Assembly (NCBI GenBank): GCA_938049125.1
Contig: CALICR010000140.1
Span: 1 to 17,204, forward strand
Reading direction: 5' to 3'
DNA length: 17,204 bases
From: an uncultured Clostridia bacterium
GTDB lineage: Bacteria > Bacillota > Clostridia > Oscillospirales > Oscillospiraceae
Shown here: positions 7,872 through 13,772 of the stretch, in pieces
Layout of the letters: each line of letters begins with the position of its first letter
Position numbering within the stretch: position 1 is the stretch's first letter
Notes under the pieces: model-generated
What the model saw: only the letters and a program-made list of their open reading frames with translations
Databases searched by the model: none
Told to the model about the DNA's origin: nothing
Program-made: the position numbers and the translations under genes

Positions 7872-7891
7872 AAAGCCGCAAGACTCCCGCC

Positions 7892-7972
7892 TTACCCGCG
7901 GGACCCCGTGTACAGCGCGCACATCTGGAACGCCTTCGTTCCGTATTCCGTGGGCATTCCGGTCTTGGTCAT
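7892..7972 (-). CDS. 26-codon leader ORF upstream of the ABC exporter
   Basis: A short frame begins MTKTGMPTEY and ends CALYTGSRG, stopping at TAA (7894-7892). Its ATG (7972-7970) is preceded by AAAGGAAGTG at suitable spacing, about 30 bases from the predicted transcription start. I recognise no family. A hairpin falls inside it (7927-7942: GGAACG, AAGG, CGTTCC). A second (7885-7903: TCCCGC with GCGGGA) places the stop codon in its loop. The intrinsic terminator begins 20 bases after the stop. This is the arrangement of a leader peptide whose translation could decide terminator folding, by analogy with bmrB upstream of bmrCD in B. subtilis. That role is inference; the ORF could also be fortuitous. 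A competing 75-codon frame from 7991 lacks a ribosome binding site. Confidence 0.5.
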   Translation of the reverse strand: MTKTGMPTEYGTKAFQMCALYTGSRG

Positions 7973-8009
7973 GCTGCACACTTCCTTTCATACAAGTTCA
8001 GTTGAGTCA

Positions 8010-8038
8010 AGTATACTCTCTTTTATGCGATTTGTCAA
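8010..8038 (-). promoter_or_regulatory. Strong sigma-A promoter of the ABC exporter leader
   Basis: A consensus TTGACA (8038-8033) is separated by exactly 17 bases from TATACT (8015-8010). Transcription should begin near 8003, giving a leader of about 250 nt before the transporter ATG at 7753. A near-perfect promoter suggests that control acts after initiation. Confidence 0.9.
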
Positions 8039-8070
8039 TAGCACCGCGAACGAATGTCCGCTCCGGCGAG

Positions 8071-8106
8071 AAAGAACGGGCGGCGCGGCCCCGGGGACCG
8101 CGCCGC
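8071..8106 (-). terminator. Terminator of the M28 peptidase gene
   Basis: On the - strand a GCGGCGCGG/CCGCGCC stem is extended by CCCC/GGGG, with one bulged base (8080-8092 with 8093-8106). It is followed by a broken T-run, CCGTTCTTT (8079-8071). It ends the peptidase transcript just before the ABC promoter. The U-tract is imperfect, so some readthrough is possible. Confidence 0.65.
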
Positions 8107-8113
8107 TGTGCGC

Positions 8114-9337
8114 TTACTTTTCCTTCTTCTTGCGGGAGAAGTACTCGTCCAGCTCCTTCTGGATGTTCTCGGGGATCTTGTGCTCCACGGGGCAGAGGAC
8201 GGACTGGCACATCCGCTTCGTGAAGGCGGTGAGGAAGTCGATGTCCCTCTGGAGCTGCTCCATGGAGAGGACGTCCACGGTGTCGTAGCGGCAGTGGATC
8301 GGCGCGACGGCCCCGCCCGCGCCCCGGGCGAAGGTCACCGCCGGGACGCCGGCGTCGGCGAAGGAGGCGGAGTCGCTGGAGCTGACGCCGGTCCGGGCCG
8401 TGACCGGGAAGCCCAGCTCCGCGCCCAGATACATGATGTAGCCGCACAGCCGGTCCTCCGCCGCGGCGCAGGCCACGAACTTGCCCATGCGGGCGCCGAT
8501 CATGTCGAGGTTCACGTCGAGGGCGATCTTGTCCAGCTCGTCCCTGTGGTCCCGGACGTAGGCCTTGGAGCCGAGGAGGCCGCGCTCCTCGCTGCCGCAG
8601 AAGATAAAGCGGAGGCCGCAGTTCCGCGGCGCGTCCTTCATGGCCTCCATCACGCCGAGGAGACCGGCGCAGCCGCTCATGTTGTCGTAAGCGCCGTGGG
8701 AGAGGGACGTGGTGTCGTAGTGGGCCGTGAAGACGATCCACTCGTCCTTCGCGCCGGGCAGCTCGGCGACGACGTTGTGGGACGCGCCGTCGTACTCGCG
8801 CTGCCGGATCTCGATGCGGGCGTGCTTTGCGTGGTTCTTCACCAGCTCGATGGCATCTAATCTGTGCAGCATGGCGCAGAGGACCTTCTTCTCATCGCCC
8901 ACGGTCAGCTCCCGGAGGTCCCGCCGGTCGATGTCCCGGTTCGGGTAGTGGACGTCGCCGCACTGGAAGAGGAGGGCCTTGGCCCCGGCCTTCATGAGGT
9001 CCTGGTAGCCGAAGCGGGAGACGCCCTGGCTGTCCAGCAGCACGATCTTGTCCCTGGCCCCGGCCAGGGAGACGGGGTCGCTGCCCGGCATATAGTAGAG
9101 CTCGCCCTCCACCGCGCCGCTGCCGCAGCAGCGGAGGCCCCGGCAGGGGATCTCCTGCCCGTCCACGATGACACGGGCCTCCTCGATGTCGCCCATGGCC
9201 ACCCGGAATGGCTCGAGCCTGGCCGGGACGCCCAGCTTTTCGCACTCCGCCTGGAGGAGCTCCGCCACCCGCAGCTCCTCCGGGGTGCCGCTCTCGTGGA
9301 CGAAGTCCGTACGCTCGAACAGTTCATGCAGCTTCAT
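8114..9337 (-). CDS. M28-family zinc metallopeptidase with PA-like insertion
   Basis: 407 residues, no signal peptide, so probably cytoplasmic. The complete di-zinc ligand set of family M28 is visible: His206 in TAHYDT, Asp218 in GAYDNMSG, the Glu250-Glu251 pair in GSEERG (catalytic base and ligand), Asp278 in NLDMIG and His348 in PIHCRYDT. Between about 85 and 170, GARDKIVLLD and AGAKALLFQ match a protease-associated (PA) domain, common in M28 aminopeptidases. The protein should remove N-terminal amino acids from peptides; its specificity is not evident. The C-terminus (EYFSRKKKEK) is lysine-rich. The start is ATG 9337-9335 with GGAGG seven bases upstream. It is a single-gene transcription unit with its own promoter and terminator. 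Confidence 0.92.
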   Translation of the reverse strand: MKLHELFERTDFVHESGTPEELRVAELLQAECEKLGVPARLEPFRVAMGDIEEARVIVDGQEIPCRGLRCCGSGAVEGELYYMPGSDPVSLAGARDKIVLLDSQGVSRFGYQDLMKAGAKALLFQCGDVHYPNRDIDRRDLRELTVGDEKKVLCAMLHRLDAIELVKNHAKHARIEIRQREYDGASHNVVAELPGAKDEWIVFTAHYDTTSLSHGAYDNMSGCAGLLGVMEAMKDAPRNCGLRFIFCGSEERGLLGSKAYVRDHRDELDKIALDVNLDMIGARMGKFVACAAAEDRLCGYIMYLGAELGFPVTARTGVSSSDSASFADAGVPAVTFARGAGGAVAPIHCRYDTVDVLSMEQLQRDIDFLTAFTKRMCQSVLCPVEHKIPENIQKELDEYFSRKKKEK

Positions 9338-9389
9338 ATGCTTTCCTCCGCATCGTAATATTCACCGTTCGGGGCCTTGCCCCGGGGCT

Positions 9390-9418
9390 ATTATAGCGTG
9401 GCGCGCAAAAGAAATCAA
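9390..9418 (-). promoter_or_regulatory. Sigma-A-type promoter of the M28 peptidase gene
   Basis: TTGATT (9418-9413) and a perfect TATAAT (9395-9390) are 17 bases apart on the - strand. The transcribed leader carries a small CGGGGC/GCCCCG hairpin (9372-9386) before the ribosome binding site. Its -35 lies 10 bases from the -35 of the opposing HAD promoter. Confidence 0.8.
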
Positions 9419-9428
9419 CCGCGGGCGC

Positions 9429-9457
9429 TTGCCTCGGAGCGGAAGCTGTGCTACACT
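9429..9457 (+). promoter_or_regulatory. Candidate promoter of the HAD-DUF2284 operon
   Basis: TTGCCT (9429-9434) and TACACT (9452-9457) are separated by 17 bases, each matching four of six consensus positions. Transcription would start near 9464, about 40 bases before the HAD start codon. Confidence 0.6.
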
Positions 9458-9504
9458 AAACCATGCGCGAAGGCGCGAAACCCAACGAAACCCAGGAGGG
9501 ACCC

Positions 9505-10347
9505 ATGGCTGTCTCGCTCATCGCCGTCGATGTGGACGGCACGCTGCTCAACTCCCGCGGGGAGATCACCGCCGCCACCCGGGCGGCCTTTCAGGAGGCC
9601 GCAGACCGCGGCATCGCCCTGGCCCTCAGCACGGGCCGCGCCCGGGACGAATGCGGCTATATTTTGCAGGCCCTGCCGGGCATCCGCTACATGATCAACT
9701 GCTCCGGCGCCAGCGTATACGACGCCCGGGCGGAACAGGAGCTGTACGCCGGAGGCATCCCCATGGACACGATCCGGGACCTCTACCGGCGGGTCGCGGA
9801 CCTCGACTGTCTCTTTGAGCCCATGGCAGACGGCCATGTTTACGTAGACCAGGACCGGTTTTCCAAGCTCTCCGAGTACCAGAACCACTACTACATCGCC
9901 ATCATCCGCGCCACGCGGACGCCGGTGGACCTTGCGGCGCTGCTGCGCACGCGGACGGCCCCGGTGGCAAAGCTGCACCTCTTCTTCCGCAGCGCCGCGG
10001 ACCAGCAGAAGGCCCGGGCGCGGCTGGAGCCGGCAGGTCTGCCGGTGCTCTGCTCCATCCCGGAGAACCTGGAGCTGAACCATCCCGCCGAGGACAAGGG
10101 CACGGGCCTCCGCCAGCTGGCCGCGGCCCTGGGCGTCCCCCTCGCGGACTGCATGGCCATCGGGGACAACGTCAACGACATCCCCATGTTCGAGGCCGCA
10201 GGCTATCCCGTCGGCATGGGGAACATTCTCCCCGAGGCCGACCCCCACACCCGCTACCGCACCGCCTCCTGCGACGGGGACGGCGTGGCCAACGTCATCC
10301 GCAGCGTGCTCGCAGGCACGCTGGAGGACCTGCGAAAGGAGCCGTGA
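9505..10347 (+). CDS. Cof-type HAD-IIB phosphatase
   Basis: 280 residues from ATG 9505, chosen because AGGAGGG lies four bases upstream; an ATG at 9463 would add 14 unconserved residues and has no such site. The HAD core is intact: DVDGTLL (Asp9 nucleophile, Asp11 acid/base), LSTGRA with Thr43, Lys198 in EDKGTG, and GDNVNDIPMF (Asp221, Asp225) for magnesium. The middle section (about 85-185) is the type IIB cap. Cof/YbjI-like enzymes dephosphorylate sugar phosphates, FMN or similar small phosphorylated metabolites in the cytoplasm; the natural substrate is not deducible. The stop codon abuts the next ATG (TGAATG), so it is coupled to the DUF2284 gene. Confidence 0.92.
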   Translation: MAVSLIAVDVDGTLLNSRGEITAATRAAFQEAADRGIALALSTGRARDECGYILQALPGIRYMINCSGASVYDARAEQELYAGGIPMDTIRDLYRRVADLDCLFEPMADGHVYVDQDRFSKLSEYQNHYYIAIIRATRTPVDLAALLRTRTAPVAKLHLFFRSAADQQKARARLEPAGLPVLCSIPENLELNHPAEDKGTGLRQLAAALGVPLADCMAIGDNVNDIPMFEAAGYPVGMGNILPEADPHTRYRTASCDGDGVANVIRSVLAGTLEDLRKEP

Positions 10348-10881
10348 ATGGACGAAGCAAAATTTGAGGCGCAGCTTGCGGAGCTGCCCCTCTACACCTA
10401 TGGCTTTTACGACACGTCGGAGCTGGTCTTCACGGACCGGGTCCGGAAGGTCTGCGAGCAGGAGTGCAGCATGTACAACAAATCCTGGGCCTGTCCCCCG
10501 GCGGTGGGCACCGTGGCGGAGTGCAAGGCCCGCTGTGACCGCTTCCCGCGCTTCCTCATGATCTCCACCATCACCGAGGTCCGCGACATTGCGAACCTTG
10601 AGGAGACTCTGGCCACCCGGGCCGGCCATGAGGACATGACGCGCCGGGTCCGGGATATGCTGAGGGCCGAGGCCGGGGAGGTCTACGTCCTCTCCACCGA
10701 GTCCTGCGCCATCTGCAGGCAGTGCGCCTGGCCCGGCGGGCCCTGCCGCCACCCCGAGCGGATGTTCCCCTGCGTCGAGAGCCACGGCATCCTCGTCACG
10801 GACCTGGCCGAGCGCCACGGCATCGATTTCCTGGCCGGGAGCAACCTCGTCACCTGGTTCTCCCTGCTCTTCTACCGATAA
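10348..10881 (+). CDS. DUF2284 cysteine-rich predicted metal-binding protein
   Basis: 177 residues matching DUF2284. The conserved cysteines occur in two groups. The first is C36-x3-C40-x8-C49 (CEQECSMYNKSWACPP), then C59 and C63. The second is C120-x2-C123-x2-C126-x6-C133 followed by C142 (CAICRQCAWPGGPCRHPE, MFPCVES). The spacing resembles ferredoxin-like iron-sulfur ligation, and the family is described as predicted metal-binding; its biochemical role is unknown. There is no signal peptide, so it is probably cytoplasmic. The ATG follows the HAD stop directly, with AAAGGAG inside the end of the HAD gene. A strong terminator follows 4 bases after the stop. Confidence 0.88.
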   Translation: MDEAKFEAQLAELPLYTYGFYDTSELVFTDRVRKVCEQECSMYNKSWACPPAVGTVAECKARCDRFPRFLMISTITEVRDIANLEETLATRAGHEDMTRRVRDMLRAEAGEVYVLSTESCAICRQCAWPGGPCRHPERMFPCVESHGILVTDLAERHGIDFLAGSNLVTWFSLLFYR

Positions 10882-10885
10882 ACAC

Positions 10886-10923
10886 ACGCCGCCCGCCGGA
10901 ATTCCTCCGGCGGGCGGCGTTTT
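10886..10923 (+). terminator. Intrinsic terminator after the DUF2284 gene
   Basis: A perfect 15-bp stem (10886-10900 with 10906-10920, loop ATTCC) ends in TTTT on the + strand. On the - strand the downstream run is only TGTGTTTA, so it may stop the convergent HD-protein transcript less efficiently. Confidence 0.88.
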
Positions 10924-10937
10924 GGAGTTGGGGCCGG

Positions 10938-11726
10938 TCAGGCCTCCTCCGTCCCTTCGAGGGCGGCGGTGATGCGCTTGCCGATCTCGCACTTTTTGCG
11001 GTGCAGGCAGGTCTCGTAATTGCAGTCCACCTCGGCAAGGGTCCCGTGCTCCAGCTCCGCCTCCACCATTCTGGCCTGGTCCAGCTGGAAGCAGTAGCCC
11101 GAAAGCAGCAGCTCCTCCATGGTCTTCTCCCCTTCCGCAGGCACGGCAGCGCCGCGCCTTTTTGATTCGCCCGCGGCGACCTTCTCCTCCGTCTCCCGGA
11201 GCACCGCCTCACGCAGCGCCGTGAGGTAGGGCGAGAATTCGGCCTCCTTCCAGCCGTAGGTCCGCTGGAGGTCGTATTCCAGCGGGATCCAGGTGGAAAG
11301 CGGGGCCTCGTTGTGCGCAATGACGGCCTCCAGCTTGTCGAGGGCCTTACAGAGCCGGGATTCCGGCGTTTTGAGGGCCAGCGCCTCCTCAAACAGGGCG
11401 CGGAGCGTCCCCCGCTCCGGCTCCGGCAGCGGGTCCAGGAAGGTGAAGATGGCCCGCTCCTCCTCCGCCTCGTCGGCGGCGGTCTTCTCAAAGGTCGGGA
11501 TGTCGCCGGTCACGGCCTCGCCCAGGTCGTGGATGAGGCAGAGCCGGACGACCCGGTCCATATCAAGCGCCGGGAACTCGGGCCGCAGCAGGTCCGCCAG
11601 CAGCGCCAGCCGCCAGCAGTGGTCGGCCACGCTCTCGCTGCGGCCCTTGCCGTCGGAGTTGTGGCGCGTGCGGTCCTTGAGCCGCGCCGCCAGGTGCAGA
11701 AACGACAGCAGCTCCTCCGGTCTCAT
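10938..11726 (-). CDS. HD-domain (YfbR-like) hydrolase with C-terminal Cys motif
   Basis: 262 residues. Positions 1-185 form an HD phosphohydrolase of the YfbR/5'-deoxynucleotidase-like type: His36 in SVADHCWRL, His66-Asp67 in IHDLGEAVTGD and Asp130 in KALDKLEA provide the metal-binding H...HD...D set. Known relatives remove phosphate from deoxynucleoside monophosphates. A charged linker (~186-201) leads to a ~60-residue tail with DCNYETCLHRKKCEIGK (Cys235, Cys240, Cys246), absent from plain YfbR-like proteins. Within the gene an ATG at 11120-11118 opens this tail and has AAGGGGAG six bases upstream, so a separate short product is conceivable. The start codon overlaps the amidohydrolase stop by four bases (ATGA) with GGAGGG upstream: translational coupling. 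Confidence 0.85.
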   Translation of the reverse strand: MRPEELLSFLHLAARLKDRTRHNSDGKGRSESVADHCWRLALLADLLRPEFPALDMDRVVRLCLIHDLGEAVTGDIPTFEKTAADEAEEERAIFTFLDPLPEPERGTLRALFEEALALKTPESRLCKALDKLEAVIAHNEAPLSTWIPLEYDLQRTYGWKEAEFSPYLTALREAVLRETEEKVAAGESKRRGAAVPAEGEKTMEELLLSGYCFQLDQARMVEAELEHGTLAEVDCNYETCLHRKKCEIGKRITAALEGTEEA

Positions 11727-12595
11727 CCATGCAGCCCTCCGAACCTCCAGCGCAGCAGGTCCTCGCCGGTGCGGAGCACCGAGTCCGTGCCCTCGCCCAG
11801 CTCGTCCTTCAGCAGGTCGTACTCGTCCAGTGCGCCCTTGACATGGGGCACCAGGTAGGCCCCGGCGTCGCTGCCCAGGGCCACGTTGCCGCCCCAGCCC
11901 GCGACGATGCCGATCTTCCAGAGGTGCTCCGCCAGGATGCGCTTCGTCACGTCCTTGGGGTAGCGGTCGTCCTGGACGAGGTTCCCCACGGTCACCGCCG
12001 TCGGGACCCAGACCGTGTCGCTCTCGGCCAGCATGTGGAGCGTCTCCTCATTTAAGTAATAGCCGTGCTCCAGGGAGTCCACGCCCGCCTCGATGGCGGC
12101 CTGGGCCGGGGCCGTGCCGTTGCAGTGGGCCATGACGGCGAAGCCCTCCTCGTGGCCGATGCGGATCATCTCCCGGATGGTCCCCGGCTCCGGCGGCTCG
12201 CAGCTGAGGCGGCCGTATTCGCCGAAGTCCACGAGGCCGGAGAGCATGAGCTTCAAAAATGTGCCGCCCTGCCGCCGCACCTCGGCCACCAGGGCGCGAT
12301 ATTCCTGCATCCCCGTGAAGCCCCGGCCGATGAAGCCGCCGTAGCGCCCGTTCTCGTAGATGGGGAAGGCGGGGCTTAAATAGGTCAGCCCGTACTCCGG
12401 GGCCAGGGCCGCGGCCCGGAGGCCCGCGCCGTACTTGTCGCCGCCGTCCCGGAGGAAGGTCATCCCGGCTCTCTGATACTGCCGGAGGGTCCGGCGGATG
12501 ACCGCGTCGTCCGGCCCTGCGCGGTGGCGGTCCATGGCCTCGCGGTATCCGAGGACACCGTCCAGCACCATATGAATGTGGCAATCGCCCAGCAT
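11723..12595 (-). CDS. Metal-dependent amidohydrolase
   Basis: 290 residues from ATG 12595-12593. A GTG nine bases further upstream lies only one base from the AGGAG site, so the ATG is preferred. The amidohydrolase TIM-barrel ligands are all visible: His6-x-His8 (CHIH), Lys115 in FLKLMLSG as candidate carboxylated lysine, His157 in VMAHCNG, His177 in SLEHGYYL and Asp243 in ALGSDAGAY. The pattern is close to imidazolonepropionase/Xaa-Pro dipeptidase-like members, but the protein is shorter than those and no substrate can be assigned. It should be cytoplasmic. It overlaps the HD gene by four bases and follows the 44-codon ORF by 38 bases, in the operon headed by the LysR gene. Confidence 0.85.
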   Translation of the reverse strand: MLGDCHIHMVLDGVLGYREAMDRHRAGPDDAVIRRTLRQYQRAGMTFLRDGGDKYGAGLRAAALAPEYGLTYLSPAFPIYENGRYGGFIGRGFTGMQEYRALVAEVRRQGGTFLKLMLSGLVDFGEYGRLSCEPPEPGTIREMIRIGHEEGFAVMAHCNGTAPAQAAIEAGVDSLEHGYYLNEETLHMLAESDTVWVPTAVTVGNLVQDDRYPKDVTKRILAEHLWKIGIVAGWGGNVALGSDAGAYLVPHVKGALDEYDLLKDELGEGTDSVLRTGEDLLRWRFGGLHG

Positions 12596-12633
12596 TTGCA
12601 GCACGCTCCTTTTTTGATTCTGAATGTCCGCCG

Positions 12634-12768
12634 TCAGCTCCGGCAGGACGCCTTGTATGCCATCCGGACCTCCCCGGCAAAGCGGTCCGGGTGCTCGCCC
12701 GCGAGGCCGCCGTGGAGGATGACCATCAGGGTCTCGTTTTCTTTCCCGACGAATTCAAAATATTTCAT
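12634..12768 (-). CDS. 44-codon ORF resembling an alpha/beta-hydrolase N-terminus
   Basis: ATG 12768-12766 is preceded by AGGAGG eight bases upstream, one of the best ribosome binding sites in the window, and the frame stops at TGA 12636-12634. It begins MKYFEFVGKENETLMVILHG. A beta strand running into LHGG is the usual N-terminal oxyanion-loop opening of alpha/beta hydrolases, but nothing recognisable follows. It fills the gap between the LysR stop (17 bases away) and the amidohydrolase (38 bases), same strand. It may be a truncated hydrolase gene, a genuine small protein, or a translated leader that couples the downstream genes. The function is unknown. Confidence 0.5.
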   Translation of the reverse strand: MKYFEFVGKENETLMVILHGGLAGEHPDRFAGEVRMAYKASCRS

Positions 12769-12785
12769 CTGTCCCGCCTCCTGTA

Positions 12786-13661
12786 TTATGGACAACGGGG
12801 CGCGGCGTCCTCCGGGAGGCCCAGGAACTGCCGGGCACTGCGGCCCGCGTCCGTGTCCTTGAGGAAGACCACGTTCAGCTCATGCCGCCCCGTCAGCGGA
12901 GGGCTGGAGAACCTGCCAATGCTCGGGTCGCCCTTCACCACGGCCTCGTAGAGGAAGCTGATGCCGCAGCCGCTGCGGACCAGCTCCTTGATGACCTTGA
13001 AGGAGTTGATGCAGACCCGCTCCGCGAAGGCGTCGGTGCGGTAGCCCAGCTGCTGGAGCTCCCGCTCCAGGATGTTCCGGGTGCCGCTCCCCTCCTCCCG
13101 GAGGACGAGGCGCTGGCCCAGCAGCTCCGTGAGCGGCACCTCCCGCCCGGCGAAGGGATGCCCTGCGGCGCAGATGCCGAGGTACGGCTCCTCGCGCAGG
13201 AGGAAGTGGTCGTAGCGCCGCTTGTCGAAGATGCCCTCGAGGACCACGAAGTCCAGCCGCCCGGCCTCCAGCTGGGCCAGCAGCCGCGTCGTGTTGTCCA
13301 CCTGGAACTCGAGCCGCCGCCCGGGCCGGGCGAGGAAGCGGCGAATTTCCGCGAGGAGGATGTAGTCGCCGATGGATTTCGTCGCGCCGATGCGCAGCAG
13401 CACCTCCGGCTCCGCCCGGAGGGCGGCGAGGAGCTTGTCCTCGTTGTAGCGCAGGGAGACGGCGTAGCGCTCCAGCAGCTCGCCCTCGCGGGTCTTCTCC
13501 AGCCGCCGCCCGCGGTAGGCGAAGAGCTTCACGCCGTACTGGGCCTCCAGGGCCTGGATGTGCTTGCTCACCGCGGGCTGCGACAGGTGCAGCTGCTCCG
13601 CCGCGCGGCCGTAGTGCATCGTGCGGCACAGGGCCAGGAACGTCTCCAGCTTCTGCTCCAT
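12786..13661 (-). CDS. LysR-family transcriptional regulator
   Basis: 291 residues, standard LysR length. The N-terminal winged helix-turn-helix is clear (FLALCRTMHYGRAAEQLHLSQPAVSKHIQALE, here cited by position 8-40), followed by a linker helix and a periplasmic-binding-like effector domain from about 90 (LLRIGATKSIGDYIL to GSGTRNILEREL). It is divergent from the YeiH-family transporter gene across 111 bp, an arrangement known for LysR regulators such as YeiE beside yeiH in enterobacteria. The likeliest job is therefore control of that transporter and of itself; the inducer is unknown. The start ATG 13661-13659 has GGGAGG five bases upstream. The gene also heads a co-oriented run (44-codon ORF, amidohydrolase, HD protein) with no clear promoter between. 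Confidence 0.92.
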   Translation of the reverse strand: MEQKLETFLALCRTMHYGRAAEQLHLSQPAVSKHIQALEAQYGVKLFAYRGRRLEKTREGELLERYAVSLRYNEDKLLAALRAEPEVLLRIGATKSIGDYILLAEIRRFLARPGRRLEFQVDNTTRLLAQLEAGRLDFVVLEGIFDKRRYDHFLLREEPYLGICAAGHPFAGREVPLTELLGQRLVLREEGSGTRNILERELQQLGYRTDAFAERVCINSFKVIKELVRSGCGISFLYEAVVKGDPSIGRFSSPPLTGRHELNVVFLKDTDAGRSARQFLGLPEDAAPRCP

Positions 13662-13772
13662 GTCGTCCTCCCGATTATCATTTGGAATGGGTCCATTCTT
13701 TTCTATGCCTTTATTTTATCATAGCCCGGCGCTAAAATAAACAGGCAATTCGAGAGATTCGGAGGAATTCCC
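13662..13772. promoter_or_regulatory. Divergent LysR / YeiH-family control region
   Basis: Two inverted repeats are visible. TTATTTTA (13711-13718) and TAAAATAA (13733-13740) are perfect 8-base arms around a 14-base GC-rich centre. GAATGG-GT-CCATTC (13685-13698) is a perfect 14-base palindrome in the LysR leader. Candidate -10 boxes are TATGAT (13723-13718, - strand, TTGCCT 19 bases away) and TAAAAT (13733-13738, + strand, no good -35). The absence of a + strand -35 suits an activator-dependent promoter. AT-rich long dyads fit LysR operators; binding is inferred. Confidence 0.6.

Noticed and set aside
7754..7873. 40-residue N-terminal extension of the upstream ABC subunit
   Set aside because: The extension is Arg/Gly-rich, encoded by leader hairpins, and lacks a ribosome binding site. 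ATG 7753 has GAGGG at the right distance and matches the usual subunit length.
7764..7991. 75-codon frame through the ABC leader as an alternative leader gene
   Set aside because: Its ATG lies only about 12 bases from the predicted transcription start with no ribosome binding site, and it runs straight through the terminator. The 26-codon frame has a fitting site.
5885..8005. 706-codon open frame on the + strand opposite the second ABC gene
   Set aside because: It is an antisense shadow with the same low-complexity His/Glu/Gly composition. The - strand contains Walker A, LSGGQ and Walker B.
9451..10992. 513-codon frame on the - strand opposite HAD and DUF2284
   Set aside because: The + strand has intact HAD motifs, DUF2284 cysteines, ribosome binding sites and a terminator. 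The antisense frame has none.
12596..12604. GTG start three codons upstream for the amidohydrolase
   Set aside because: It sits one base from the AGGAG motif, too close for initiation; the ATG at 12595 is better placed.
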